This document shows positions 8,104 to 16,483 of a stretch of DNA of 64,000 nucleotides, one piece after another; position 1 is the first letter of the stretch, and each line of letters opens with the position of its first letter. The notes beneath the pieces were generated by a model. That model ran no database searches. It saw nothing but the letters and a program-made list of their open reading frames with translations, and was not told where the DNA came from. The position numbers and the translations under genes were made by a program. The DNA comes from Hymenobacter rubripertinctus (GTDB taxonomy: Bacteria; Bacteroidota; Bacteroidia; Cytophagales; Hymenobacteraceae): assembly GCF_003583925.1 (NCBI RefSeq), contig NZ_QYCN01000004.1, positions 58,419-122,418 on the forward strand. The letters are read 5' to 3'.

Positions 8104-9244
8104 ACAGTGAAACTGCTTGTCCTTCGTTCAGGCTCTGGTAGCCGGCCGAGATGACCTGGTCGCCGGTTTGCAGGCCCTGGGTTACTTCGACTTTACCGTT
8201 GTAGGTGTTGCCTACCTGAATGACGCGCTTGGTGGCCACTTTCTTGCCGCCTTTCTCGGCAACCACCAGCACGTAGCTGTTCTGCTCGTCGCGCTGCACC
8301 AGGTCAACGGGCAGCACGGTGGCGTTCTGGCGGTTGTAGTTCTCGATGCGCACGTTGGTGACCATGTTGGGGCGCAGGCGGCCGGCTTTGCCGGGGTCGG
8401 CCAGGCGCAGCTCCACGGTGAAGGTGCGGCTGGTAGGGTTGATGGTGCTCGTGACCACGCGCACGGTGGCGACCAGGTCATCTTCACCCAAGTCGGGAAT
8501 AGTTACCAGGGCCTTATCGCCTACTTTGATGCTGTTGGCGTAGGCTTCCGATACATCGACCACGATTTTGCCGCTGCCGCTGCTGCTGAGCAGCTTTACC
8601 ACGGGGGCGCCGGGGGCCACGGTTTCGCCCAGCTTGGGCAGCACGTCATCCACGGTGCCGCTGAAAGGCGCCACTACCCGGTACAGGTCGCGCTGCCGGT
8701 TGAGGGTGGAGAGGTTGCTCTGGAGGGCGCGGTAGTTGTTTTTGGCCTGCAGAAACTGGATTTCGGTACCAATCTGCTGGTCCCAGAGGCGCTTCTGCTT
8801 CTCGTAAATCACCTTGGCCAAATCCATGCGCACCTTCAGCTCGGCTACGCTGGCGTCGAGCACCGAGCCATCCACGGTGGCCAGGGTCTGGCCTTTGCGC
8901 ACCTGGTCGCCGCGCTTTACGCTGAGCGTGGTGAGCGTGCCGGCCGCGCGGGCCGAGACGGTGGCGTTCTGGTCGAAATCGACCCGGCCCTGTACTTCGA
9001 GGTAGCTCTTGAAATCTTCGCTGGCCACCTTAATAACCGATACGGGCGTGGCCTGCAGGGCCACTTCGGCTTCCGAAGGGCCGGTTTTGGCTTCCAGCTC
9101 GGCAATTTTGGCCTGGTTGGTGGCCTGCTCGCTTTTGAGTTTGGCCAGCTCCGCCGCCGGGTCTTTGGAGCCGCAGGAAGAAATTATTAAGCTGATAGCC
9201 AACAGCTGATAGCTACTAGCTTTTTTCAAAAAGGTGAAATTCAT
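8102..9244 (-). CDS. RND efflux periplasmic adaptor lipoprotein (HlyD/MFP family)
   Basis: A 380-residue membrane-fusion protein linking the RND pump to the TolC channel. The N-terminus is a lipoprotein signal with lipobox ISSC (Cys24). A coiled stretch ([20 protein letters not shown]) follows, then the barrel-sandwich half [20 protein letters not shown], a helical hairpin, the second lipoyl half ([19 protein letters not shown]) and beta-barrel/membrane-proximal domains. Oddly, the hydrophobic core of the signal peptide, [14 protein letters not shown], is encoded by a copy of the low-complexity repeat found between genes elsewhere in this window. The gene is separated from its pump gene by the S23-like cassette. 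Confidence 0.93.
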   Translation of the reverse strand: MNFTFLKKASSYQLLAISLIISSCGSKDPAAELAKLKSEQATNQAKIAELEAKTGPSEAEVALQATPVSVIKVASEDFKSYLEVQGRVDFDQNATVSARAAGTLTTLSVKRGDQVRKGQTLATVDGSVLDASVAELKVRMDLAKVIYEKQKRLWDQQIGTEIQFLQAKNNYRALQSNLSTLNRQRDLYRVVAPFSGTVDDVLPKLGETVAPGAPVVKLLSSSGSGKIVVDVSEAYANSIKVGDKALVTIPDLGEDDLVATVRVVTSTINPTSRTFTVELRLADPGKAGRLRPNMVTNVRIENYNRQNATVLPVDLVQRDEQNSYVLVVAEKGGKKVATKRVIQVGNTYNGKVEVTQGLQTGDQVISAGYQSLNEGQAVSL

Positions 9245-9278
9245 GTGAAGGGGGGAAGCTACGAGTCGTGGGAGAAAA

Positions 9279-9311
9279 AGCTAACAGCTAACAGCTCTCA
9301 GCTAACAGCTT
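9279..9311. repeat. AGCTAACAG repeat copy
   Basis: Reiterated AGCTAACAGCTAACAGCTCT-type sequence fills much of the adaptor/tolC spacer. It belongs to the same low-complexity family as copies at 14263, 27206 and 31780. Confidence 0.7.
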
Positions 9312-9314
9312 AAA

Positions 9315-11003
9315 TTAGTTGGATGCTTTGCGGTAGAGTTCGCCAGTGGCCTTGTCGCGGTCGACCTTGGCTACCAGCACGTCGTAGAGGGCGGCGTAGT
9401 AGTTGGTCTGAGCCTCACGCAGGCCGGTTTCGGCCGAAATCACTTCCAGGTTGGCTCCTACGCCTTCCTGAAACTTGATGCGCGACACGCGGGCCACCTC
9501 ATTGGCCAGGGCCAGGTTGGCCTTCTGGTTGTCGAGCACGTCGAGGGCGTTAACAAGGGTGGTGCGGCTCTGGGCATCCTGCAAATCGATGCTCTGGCGC
9601 AGCGTTTCGAAGCCCCGCTCGATGGTTTGCTGCTGAATGCGCGACTGCTGCACCAGGTACTTGCGGCGGAAGCCATCGAACACCGGAATCTGCAGGCTCA
9701 GGCCCACGTTGCCGAACCCAAACCAGTTCTGGTTCGGAAAGCCGTTGGAACTGCGTGAGTCGGGCCCGCGGAAAGCGAACAGGTCGCCGGCAGTGAGGCC
9801 CGAACCCGAGAAGCCGTAGGCCGCCGTAGCCAGCAGGCGCGGATAGGCACCGGCCCGGCGGTTGGCCAAATCGAGGCCGGCCAGGGCCTGCTGGGTTTCG
9901 AGGGTGCTGAATTCGATGCGGTTGTTGTAGTTGATGGCGCCGGCCAGCTGGCCGGTGCGGGCCCCGCTCAGGGCCGTCTGCTGGTCCTGGCTGCGCTGGT
10001 CGGCGCTGTTGGGGCTAACCAGAGCGGGTGCCGTGGGCACGTCGCCGAGGCCGCTCACGCCGCCGCCGGTCTTGAAGCTGGCCGCGCCCAGGGTCTGGCG
10101 CAGCGTACCGGCATCTACCAGGGCCGTGCTGAGCGAGTCGCTCAGCTGCACGTCCTGGCTCTGGGGCAGGCCCATCTGAAATTTAAGCAGCGCTACGCTT
10201 AGTTCGGTGAGGCGGCCGGCCTTCTGCTGTTCTACCACCAGGTTGTTGCGCTGCACCTGCAGGCGCTGCACGTCGAGCTTCTCGGCGAAGCCCGCCTTGA
10301 AGGTTTCGTTGGTTTGGTAAAGCAGCGTATCGAGGCGCTGCACGTTGCGCGAAAGCAGCTGGAGCCGCTCGCGGGCCACCAGGGTGCTGTAGTAGGCCTT
10401 GCTTACCTGCTCCACCACGTCGATTTCGGCCTGCTGGGTTTGCTTCTGGGCCAGCTGCTCGTATACCTTGGCCGCTTTCAGCCCGATGAGGTAAGCCCCA
10501 TCGAAGAGCAGCTGCGACACCGAAGCGCTGGTGTTGCCGGCCCACTGCAGGCCGAAGGCAAACGCCTGGGGCGGCATCGGCTCCGTGGGCAGCTTCACCG
10601 TGCCCAGGTTCACCGTCTGCCCGTTTTGGGCGGCCGTAATATCCCCTGGGGTTAGGGTGGTAGCCGATGCGCCGCCGCCCAGGGCCCCGAAATTCACCAG
10701 GCTCTTCTGCAGTTTAAAGTTGTCGGCCACGTTGGCTACCACGTTCACCTGGGGCAGACCCGCCGACCGGATTTCGCCCACTTTGGCCTTGGCCGTCTGC
10801 TCGCCGAGGCGGGTGGCCAGCAGCGTCGACTTGTTTTGCACGGCATACTCGATGGCCTGCTTCAGGCTCAGCGGCAACGTGCCCGAAGCGGCATCGAGCG
10901 TAGTGCCCAGCGCGGGTTGGGCCGTTTGGGCCAGCGCGGCCCCGGCCGGGGCCAGCAGGCCCGGCCCGGCGGCCAGCAGCAAAAGGCGAAGGTTCTTTTT
11001 CAT
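9315..11003 (-). CDS. TolC-family outer-membrane efflux channel
   Basis: A 562-residue outer-membrane factor with a cleavable signal peptide (MKKNLRLLLLAAGPGLLAPA...ALAQ). Two repeated alpha-helical OEP segments are recognisable: LPLSLKQAIEYAVQNKSTLL near residue 45 and the C-terminal half containing LVNALDVLDNQKANLALANE and GVGANLEVISAETGLREAQT. The protein is longer than typical TolC, with Ala/Gly/Ser-rich inserts around residues 100-140 and 320-350. The ATG at 11003 is chosen because it starts the signal peptide; the frame is open further upstream. It should provide the exit duct for the adjacent adaptor and RND pump. Confidence 0.92.
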   Translation of the reverse strand: MKKNLRLLLLAAGPGLLAPAGAALAQTAQPALGTTLDAASGTLPLSLKQAIEYAVQNKSTLLATRLGEQTAKAKVGEIRSAGLPQVNVVANVADNFKLQKSLVNFGALGGGASATTLTPGDITAAQNGQTVNLGTVKLPTEPMPPQAFAFGLQWAGNTSASVSQLLFDGAYLIGLKAAKVYEQLAQKQTQQAEIDVVEQVSKAYYSTLVARERLQLLSRNVQRLDTLLYQTNETFKAGFAEKLDVQRLQVQRNNLVVEQQKAGRLTELSVALLKFQMGLPQSQDVQLSDSLSTALVDAGTLRQTLGAASFKTGGGVSGLGDVPTAPALVSPNSADQRSQDQQTALSGARTGQLAGAINYNNRIEFSTLETQQALAGLDLANRRAGAYPRLLATAAYGFSGSGLTAGDLFAFRGPDSRSSNGFPNQNWFGFGNVGLSLQIPVFDGFRRKYLVQQSRIQQQTIERGFETLRQSIDLQDAQSRTTLVNALDVLDNQKANLALANEVARVSRIKFQEGVGANLEVISAETGLREAQTNYYAALYDVLVAKVDRDKATGELYRKASN

Positions 11004-11112
11004 ATAAAAGGAAAGCAGGAGTTGTTTCGATAGATGATAGTTGGCGGGAGCGGGCGGGCGGCTGATCAGAAGGTCATTATCCTGACGACAAGCCATGCCA
11101 ACCCCCACCAAC

Positions 11113-11727
11113 TCACTCTTCTTCCGTTACGTGGCGGTATTCATTGACGAGCTTGTGGCCCTTGAGCGTAACCATGCCCAGCAGAAAGTGCTCGTTGCAG
11201 GCCTGCTGTACCCGCGGCTGATCGAAGCGGCCGTGCGGAAATATGTCGGGGTCGAAGAGCACGTCGATCTGGGCCAGGCGCAGGCGCGAGAGCACCTCCA
11301 CGTCGAGGTTGGCGCGGTACAGGCCCTCAGCCATGCCCCGGCGCAGGTTGTCCTGAATCTGGGTGAGGATGTACTTGTTTTTGTGGTCGTGGAACAGCTG
11401 CCAGGCGGCCGGGTAGTACTTGCGCAGGTCGTGCACGGTGTTGGGGTTCACCTCGGCAAACTGCCGCTTGGCCCACTCCATCATCTGCACCATCTCGTCC
11501 ACGGCGTTTTCGGCCGCGCCGGTAATGTTGGCGCACTCGCCCTGCACGCCGGTCAGGTGCCCGCCAATCACGCCCGAAACCAGGTCGTCCTTGTTGTCGA
11601 ACCACTTATACAGCGTTTTTTTGGAGATGCCCAGGTCAGAAGCAATGTCGTCCATCGACACGCTTTTTATCCCGTTACGGGTAAAAAGCAGCAGGGCAGA
11701 TTGTAGAATTCGGTCTTTGATTTCCAT
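11113..11727 (-). CDS. TetR/AcrR-family transcriptional regulator
   Basis: A 204-residue regulator. The N-terminal helix-turn-helix is typical of TetR proteins: RILQSALLLFTRNGIKSVSM, then DDIASDLGISKKTLYKWFDN (about residues 5-46). The C-terminal ligand and dimer domain is divergent and lacks a recognisable ligand signature. It is the first gene of the efflux locus, 109 bp upstream of tolC and in the same direction, so it most likely represses the operon and itself. A TACCTTTG promoter element and an inverted repeat sit directly upstream. Confidence 0.92.
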   Translation of the reverse strand: MEIKDRILQSALLLFTRNGIKSVSMDDIASDLGISKKTLYKWFDNKDDLVSGVIGGHLTGVQGECANITGAAENAVDEMVQMMEWAKRQFAEVNPNTVHDLRKYYPAAWQLFHDHKNKYILTQIQDNLRRGMAEGLYRANLDVEVLSRLRLAQIDVLFDPDIFPHGRFDQPRVQQACNEHFLLGMVTLKGHKLVNEYRHVTEEE

Positions 11728-11737
11728 AATGCGAGTG

Positions 11738-11777
11738 CAAAGGTACGCAGGAAACTTTAAATGAGTTGTGAGTTTCC
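11738..11777 (-). promoter_or_regulatory. tetR promoter with possible operator
   Basis: On the minus strand TACCTTTG (11738-11745) matches the Bacteroidota -7 element TAnnTTTG. Just upstream, GGAAACT (11750-11756) and AGTTTCC (11771-11777) form an inverted repeat placed where a repressor could block the -33 region. Confidence 0.45.
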
Positions 11778-11967
11778 ATTCTTATTTCCGTGGACCCCGG
11801 CGGTGCCCGTTGCCAGCCGCTTTTGCCCGACCATGCAACGTGGCTTTTTGGCGGCCGCGACGGCAGCTTCCGAGGCCGGGCGCGGCAGGCCCCGGCCCCG
11901 GCCTGTTTGGCCGGCGGGCAGCTGTGGTCCGAAGCCGTAACTTGCCCGTTCTCTAATCTTGCTTCCC

Positions 11968-12447
11968 ATGAAAATCCGGACCGGCTTCGGCTACGACGTT
12001 CACCAGCTTCGCGAGGGCCTGCCCTTCTGGCTCGGCGGCATCCAAGTACCCCACACCCACGGCGCCCTCGGTCACTCCGACGCCGACGTGCTCATCCACG
12101 TCATCTGCGACGCGCTGCTGGGCGCGGCCAACCTGCGCGACATTGGCTTCCATTTCCCCGACACCGACGCCCAGTACAAGGGCATCGACTCGAAACGCCT
12201 GCTCAGGGAGGTGGCGCGGCTGCTGAAGGAGAAAGGCTACCAGATCAGCAACATCGACTCCACCGTCTGCCTCGAAGCGCCCAAAGTCAACCCCCACATT
12301 CCGGAAATGCAGCGCGTGCTGGCCGAGGTGATGGGTATTGCTGAGGACGATATCAGCATCAAGGCCACTACCACCGAAAAACTGGGCTTTGTGGGCCGCC
12401 GCGAAGGCGTGGCTGCCTATGCCGCTGTGCTCATCGTGCAACCTTAA
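11968..12447 (+). CDS. ispF: 2-C-methyl-D-erythritol 2,4-cyclodiphosphate synthase
   Basis: A 159-residue IspF, the MEP-pathway enzyme that converts CDP-ME 2-phosphate to ME-cPP with release of CMP in the cytosol. The zinc-site motif GYDVHQL (Asp8, His10) is at the N-terminus, followed by HSDADVLIHVICDALLGAAN, HFPDTDAQYKG, and the C-terminal IKATTTEKLGFVGRREGVAA. Length is standard. The ATG at 11968 is preferred over an upstream Met because MKIRTGFGYDVH is the conserved family start. A TAATCTTG near-match to the -7 element lies just upstream. No other MEP genes are nearby. Confidence 0.96.
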   Translation: MKIRTGFGYDVHQLREGLPFWLGGIQVPHTHGALGHSDADVLIHVICDALLGAANLRDIGFHFPDTDAQYKGIDSKRLLREVARLLKEKGYQISNIDSTVCLEAPKVNPHIPEMQRVLAEVMGIAEDDISIKATTTEKLGFVGRREGVAAYAAVLIVQP

Positions 12448-12557
12448 ATGGCACTTGGGGTCTTGGGGGCAGCGGGACTAGGCAAGCATTCTGCCCCCTG
12501 GCACGCTCGCTCCCGGAATATCCCCGGGTCCTTAACATGCTAAGCTTTCTACATCCC

Positions 12558-14258
12558 ATGAAAAAAACTTCCCTGCTGGCGTGGCTGCTGGTAGCGGGCA
12601 CGGCCACTGCGGCCCTGGCCCAGCAAACGCCCGAAAAAATCAAGGTTAAGCACAAGCGTGGCAAGGCTAAAACGGAGGTAACGGCTGCCCCCATGGTGGA
12701 GGCCAGCGCCCCCACCCGCCAGGCCCCCGTGGATGCCGACTGGGCGCAGAACTACGCCGAAACCATCACCCAGGTCGATTTGCGCCAGCACCTGAGCGTG
12801 TTGGCCTCCGATGAGTACGAGGGCCGCGAAACCGGCGAGAAGGGCCAGAAAATGGCTGCCGAGTACATTGCCAACCGCTTTAAAGAGCTCGGCCTGGTAG
12901 GTCCCGTCGCCAATTCCGACAACCCCTACCTCCAGCACTTCACGATGGTGCGCAGCACCTGGGCCAATGGTGCAACGCTCAAAGTGGGCACCAGCAGCTA
13001 CAAGTGGCTCACCGATTTCTATGCCTACGGGGGCCAGGGTTTCCAGCAGCCCACCGCCGTGCAGCCGGTGTTTGCCGGTTACGGCATCGAGCAGGACGGC
13101 TACTCCGATTATGCCGCCCTGGGCGACGTAAAGGGCAAAGACCTGCTGATTCTGCTGGGCGAGCCCCAGACCGGCCAGGGCACCGCCCTGCTGGGCAAAG
13201 ACGGCCAAAACAGTAAGTGGGGCCAGGATTTCCGGGCCAAGCTGACGTTGGCCGCCCAGAAAGGCGCCCGCTCGGTGTTCTTTGTCGACTTCAACCCCAA
13301 CAGCAACTTCGCCAAAACGGCCGCCCGCATGGCTCCCTACGTGAGCCGCCCGAGCATTGCCTTTAAGGATGCCGTGGACGGTGCCCGCCCGACGGCTTAC
13401 TTCGTGTCGCCAGCGGTAGGCTACAAGATGCTGGGCACCGCCGCCCAAACGATTCCTAAGTACGAGGCTGCCGTGAGCAAGGCGCGCAAGCCCGTTACCA
13501 GCCCCTTCCGCCCGGTGAAAGCCACCGTAACGGCCCCGCGCAAAACGGAGGACTTCACCACCGAAAACGTGCTGGGCTTCCTCGAAGGCTCCGACCTCAA
13601 GGACGACATCATGATTCTGTCGGCCCACTTCGACCACATCGGCATCATCAATGGGGAGGTGCACAACGGGGCCGACGATGACGGCTCGGGCACAGTATCG
13701 GTGCTGGAAATGGCCGAGGCCTTTACCAAGGCCAAAGCCGAGGGCCACGGCCCCCGCCGCAGCATCCTGTTCCTGACCGTAACAGGTGAAGAAAAGGGCC
13801 TGCTGGGCTCCGAGTACTACACCGACCACCCTGTTTTTCCGCTGGAAAAAACGATGGTCGACCTGAACACCGACATGGTGGGCCGCACCGACAACGACCA
13901 CGAGGGCAAGCCCGACTACGTGTACGTTATCGGCTCCGACAAGCTCAGCTCCGAGCTGCACACCATTCTGCAGGCCCAGAACGAGAAGTACGTTAAACTG
14001 GACCTCGACTTCCGCTTCAACGACCCGGAAGACCCCAACCGCTTCTACTACCGCTCCGACCATTACAACTTCGCCAAGCACAACATTCCGGTAGCCTTTT
14101 TCTTTAACGGCGTACACGCCGATTACCACGGCGCGGGCGACAAAATCGAGAAAATAGAGTTTCCGAAGATGGAGAAACGCGCCCGCCTCGTGTTCTACAC
14201 GGCCTGGGATCTAGCCAATCGGGACAAGCGCATTGCAGTGGATTCGAATAAAAAGTAG
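12558..14258 (+). CDS. M28-family zinc peptidase, exported
   Basis: A 566-residue exported peptidase. The signal peptide (KKTSLLAWLLVAGTATAALA) is followed by a basic linker, then a PA-like insert domain and an M28 catalytic domain. Metal ligands are readable: SAHFDHIG (His and Asp), GADDDGSGTVSVLEMAEAF (bridging Asp), TGEEKGLLGSEYY (catalytic Glu and ligand Glu), LNTDMVGR (Asp) and a late His in YHGAGD. Such proteins act as aminopeptidases in the periplasm or outside the cell. The ATG at 12558 starts the signal peptide, though one seven codons upstream is possible. Confidence 0.93.
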   Translation: MKKTSLLAWLLVAGTATAALAQQTPEKIKVKHKRGKAKTEVTAAPMVEASAPTRQAPVDADWAQNYAETITQVDLRQHLSVLASDEYEGRETGEKGQKMAAEYIANRFKELGLVGPVANSDNPYLQHFTMVRSTWANGATLKVGTSSYKWLTDFYAYGGQGFQQPTAVQPVFAGYGIEQDGYSDYAALGDVKGKDLLILLGEPQTGQGTALLGKDGQNSKWGQDFRAKLTLAAQKGARSVFFVDFNPNSNFAKTAARMAPYVSRPSIAFKDAVDGARPTAYFVSPAVGYKMLGTAAQTIPKYEAAVSKARKPVTSPFRPVKATVTAPRKTEDFTTENVLGFLEGSDLKDDIMILSAHFDHIGIINGEVHNGADDDGSGTVSVLEMAEAFTKAKAEGHGPRRSILFLTVTGEEKGLLGSEYYTDHPVFPLEKTMVDLNTDMVGRTDNDHEGKPDYVYVIGSDKLSSELHTILQAQNEKYVKLDLDFRFNDPEDPNRFYYRSDHYNFAKHNIPVAFFFNGVHADYHGAGDKIEKIEFPKMEKRARLVFYTAWDLANRDKRIAVDSNKK

Positions 14259-14262
14259 CCGG

Positions 14263-14305
14263 GCTGTTAGCTGTTAGCTGTTAGCTGTTAGCTGTTAGCT
14301 GTTAG
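14263..14305 (+). repeat. GCTGTTA tandem repeat
   Basis: Six exact head-to-tail copies of the 7-mer GCTGTTA begin 4 bp after the M28 stop codon. Confidence 0.9.
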
Positions 14306-14420
14306 AAAGGAACGTCATTCCGGACTGAGGGAAGACCTTTGTTGCGCTCAAACGAGTCGATATTCCGATATTCGTTGAGGCGCAACAAGGTTCTTGCCTG
14401 GGCAGGAATGACGTTCCTTT
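14306..14420. repeat. Fold-back element with AAAGGAACGTCATTCC ends
   Basis: A 115-bp imperfect palindrome with perfect 16-bp ends (14306-14321 and 14405-14420). The interior also pairs in part: TTGTTGCGCTCAA against TTGAGGCGCAACA. The same end sequence bounds the element at 18671-18787. Confidence 0.75.
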
Positions 14421-14451
14421 TGTTTAACCTGTTCAACGACGCCCCATTGCC

Positions 14452-15846
14452 ATGAAGCCGACCCTCAACTCCCCGACCAAAGCCGCGCAGTTCCTCCAGG
14501 ACACCGACCGCAAGGCCTTCGATTTGGAGCACCGGCGCAAAATCCGGTTCAACATTGGCAAGTACAACGCGGCCGTAAGCACCGGCATGGGTTTCTACCA
14601 AGACCACGAGCTGGCCCGCAGCCGGGCGGCGTACCTGAAAACGGAAGTCATCAACCGCCTCGACGAATACCTGGTGCAGTTCGAGGAGAACTTCACCAAG
14701 CGTGGAGGTAAGGTCATCTGGGCTCAGAACGCGGAGGAGGCCCTGGCCGAAGTGGGCAAGATTATGGAGCGCCGCCAGGCCCGCACCGTAGTGAAGGCCA
14801 AGAGCATGACGACCGAGGAAATCCACCTCAACCAGTACCTCGAAAAACGTGGTATCGAGTCGGTAGAAACGGATCTGGGCGAGTTCATCGTGCAGCTGAA
14901 CGGCGAGCGGCCCTACCACATCGTGACGCCGGCCATGCACCTGAGCAAGGCCGACATTGCCGATATCTTCGTCAAGCACCTCGGCATTGCCCACACCGAC
15001 GACGCCCAGCAGCTTGTGCTCACGGCCCGCCACCTGCTGCGCGGCAAGTACACCAGCGCCGAAGTGGGCATCACGGGCGGCAACTTTCTGGTGGCCGATA
15101 CGGGCGCGGTTTGCGTGACCGAAAACGAGGGTAACGCCCGCCTTTCGGCCACGTTTCCGCACACCCACATTGCCATCGTGGGCATCGAGAAGGTGATTCC
15201 GCGCCTCCAAGACCTGGATTTGTTCTGGCCGCTGCTCAGCACCAGCGGCACCGGCCAGCAGGTCACGGTGTACAACACCATTTATACCGGCCCGCGCCAG
15301 CCGCTGGAAAAGGACGGCCCCGAGGAAATGTTCGTTATTCTGCTCGACAACGGCCGCACCAACCTGCTGGCCCAACCCGACCAGCGCGAGGCCCTCAACT
15401 GCATCCGGTGCGGGGCCTGCCTGAATGTGTGCCCGGTGTACAAGAACATTGGCGGCCACAGCTACGAGGCCACCTATTCCGGCCCCATCGGCTCGGTTAT
15501 CACGCCCCACCTCTCGGGGATGGAGGAAAACAAGCACCTGAGCTTTGCCAGCAGCCTGTGCGGGGCCTGCTCGTCGGTGTGCCCCGTGAAAATCCCCATC
15601 CACAACCTGCTGCTTAAAAACCGCCAGCAAAGCGTGCAGGAAGGCTTCACCGACAAAGAGGAGCGCCGCGCCATTGGCCTGTGGCTGCACGGCATGAAGC
15701 ACCGCTGGGTCTGGGACCTGGCCCCGGCCGCCGCCAAGAACTGGGTGCTAAGCCGCCTGCTGGGCCAAACGGGCTGGAGCAAGCGCCGCGACGCCGTGCA
15801 GGTAGCCCCCAAAACGTTCCGGCAACTGTGGAAGGCGCGGGGGTGA
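14452..15846 (+). CDS. lutB: LutB-type iron-sulfur lactate oxidation subunit
   Basis: A 464-residue LutB/YkgF protein: an N-terminal LUD domain (VVKAKSMTTEEIHLNQYLEK and GNARLSATFPHTHIAIVGIE) and a C-terminal ferredoxin-like part with two [4Fe-4S] motifs. The first set is Cys317, 320, 323, 327 in CIRCGACLNVCP and the second Cys370, 373, 377 in LCGACSSVCP. With LutA and LutC it oxidises L-lactate to pyruvate. Neither partner gene is adjacent, so the complex must be assembled from distant loci. Length is full. The gene is preceded by a fold-back repeat and followed by an A/T-rich spacer. Confidence 0.94.
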   Translation: MKPTLNSPTKAAQFLQDTDRKAFDLEHRRKIRFNIGKYNAAVSTGMGFYQDHELARSRAAYLKTEVINRLDEYLVQFEENFTKRGGKVIWAQNAEEALAEVGKIMERRQARTVVKAKSMTTEEIHLNQYLEKRGIESVETDLGEFIVQLNGERPYHIVTPAMHLSKADIADIFVKHLGIAHTDDAQQLVLTARHLLRGKYTSAEVGITGGNFLVADTGAVCVTENEGNARLSATFPHTHIAIVGIEKVIPRLQDLDLFWPLLSTSGTGQQVTVYNTIYTGPRQPLEKDGPEEMFVILLDNGRTNLLAQPDQREALNCIRCGACLNVCPVYKNIGGHSYEATYSGPIGSVITPHLSGMEENKHLSFASSLCGACSSVCPVKIPIHNLLLKNRQQSVQEGFTDKEERRAIGLWLHGMKHRWVWDLAPAAAKNWVLSRLLGQTGWSKRRDAVQVAPKTFRQLWKARG

Positions 15847-15872
15847 AGCTTCTTAATGATATGATAGTTTCT

Positions 15873-15947
15873 AATAAAACTTTACTAGATTTACTTACAT
15901 AAGACAATTTAAGTCTTCCAATACGTATAAAAAAGTAAAATTTTACT
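15873..15947 (+). promoter_or_regulatory. Two palindromic operators around the hip promoter
   Basis: AGTAAAATTTTACT (15934-15947) is a perfect 14-bp palindrome. A near copy, AATAAAACTTTACT, lies at 15873-15886 directly before TAGATTTA, a 7-of-8 match to the -7 element. The pair, 61 bp apart in an A/T-rich spacer, suggests cooperative autorepression by the HipB-like protein. Confidence 0.55.
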
Positions 15948-15950
15948 ACT

Positions 15951-16157
15951 TTGATTACCCCGGACACACTGGCTCATTTGGCAGCTGAACGTCGGCAGAA
16001 GCTCGGCCTCTCGCAAGCCGAGTTGGCCGAGTTGGCGGGAGTATCGCTCAGCTTTATTACCAAGCTGGAAGCTGGTAGGGCTAATCCGGGTTTCCGACAG
16101 CTCAATCAAGTATTGGATGCCGTTGGGTTAACCTTGTCTATCAACCCGAAATCATGA
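15951..16157 (+). CDS. hipB: HipB-like XRE antitoxin/repressor
   Basis: A 68-residue helix-turn-helix protein: LGLSQAELAELAGVSLSFIT is a clear XRE DNA-binding motif, followed by KLEAGRANPGFRQLNQVLDA. It starts at TTG 15951, since no ATG lies upstream of the domain in this frame. As the first gene of a three-gene operon it should bind the two AGTAAAATTTTACT-like sites upstream and repress transcription. The stop overlaps the next start (ATGA at 16154-16157), pointing to translational coupling. Confidence 0.85.
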   Translation: MITPDTLAHLAAERRQKLGLSQAELAELAGVSLSFITKLEAGRANPGFRQLNQVLDAVGLTLSINPKS

Positions 16158-16483
16158 AACCACTGGCGGCCGAAGTGCTTTACAACGGGCAGGTTGCCGG
16201 CGTGCTGCAGCGTTCCGTTGACCAGTTTTCGTTTCGCTATACCCCGGCGTACCTGGCGGGCGAGCTACCCGCCATCAGCCTGACGCTGCCCAAGCGCGAC
16301 GGGGCCTTTGTGTCGCCGGTGCTGTTCAGCTTTTTTTCCGGCCTGCTGGCCGAAGGCGTGGCCAAACGGATTCAGTGCCGGATGCTGAACATTGATGAGC
16401 AGGACGAGATGCTGCGGTTGGTTAAAACGGCGCATTCCGAAACTATCGGGGCCGTAACCATTCGGGAAATTATCGCCTCATGA
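16154..16483 (+). CDS. hipS: HipS-like protein (HipA N-terminal subdomain)
   Basis: A 109-residue stand-alone copy of the HipA N-terminal subdomain: AEVLYNGQVAGVLQRSVDQF, then FRYTPAYLAGELPAISLTLP, a pattern shared with full-length HipA. The kinase part is encoded by the next gene, which overlaps by four bases. In the described HipBST systems this small protein, rather than HipB, neutralises the kinase; I infer the same here from domain content and gene order. The C-terminal third is helical (EDQ-rich, EMLRLVKTAHSETIGAVTIR). Confidence 0.85.
   Translation: MKPLAAEVLYNGQVAGVLQRSVDQFSFRYTPAYLAGELPAISLTLPKRDGAFVSPVLFSFFSGLLAEGVAKRIQCRMLNIDEQDEMLRLVKTAHSETIGAVTIREIIAS

Noticed and set aside
12549-14129. 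526-codon open frame antisense to the M28 peptidase gene
   Set aside because: Shadow frame; the sense product has complete catalytic motifs and a signal peptide.
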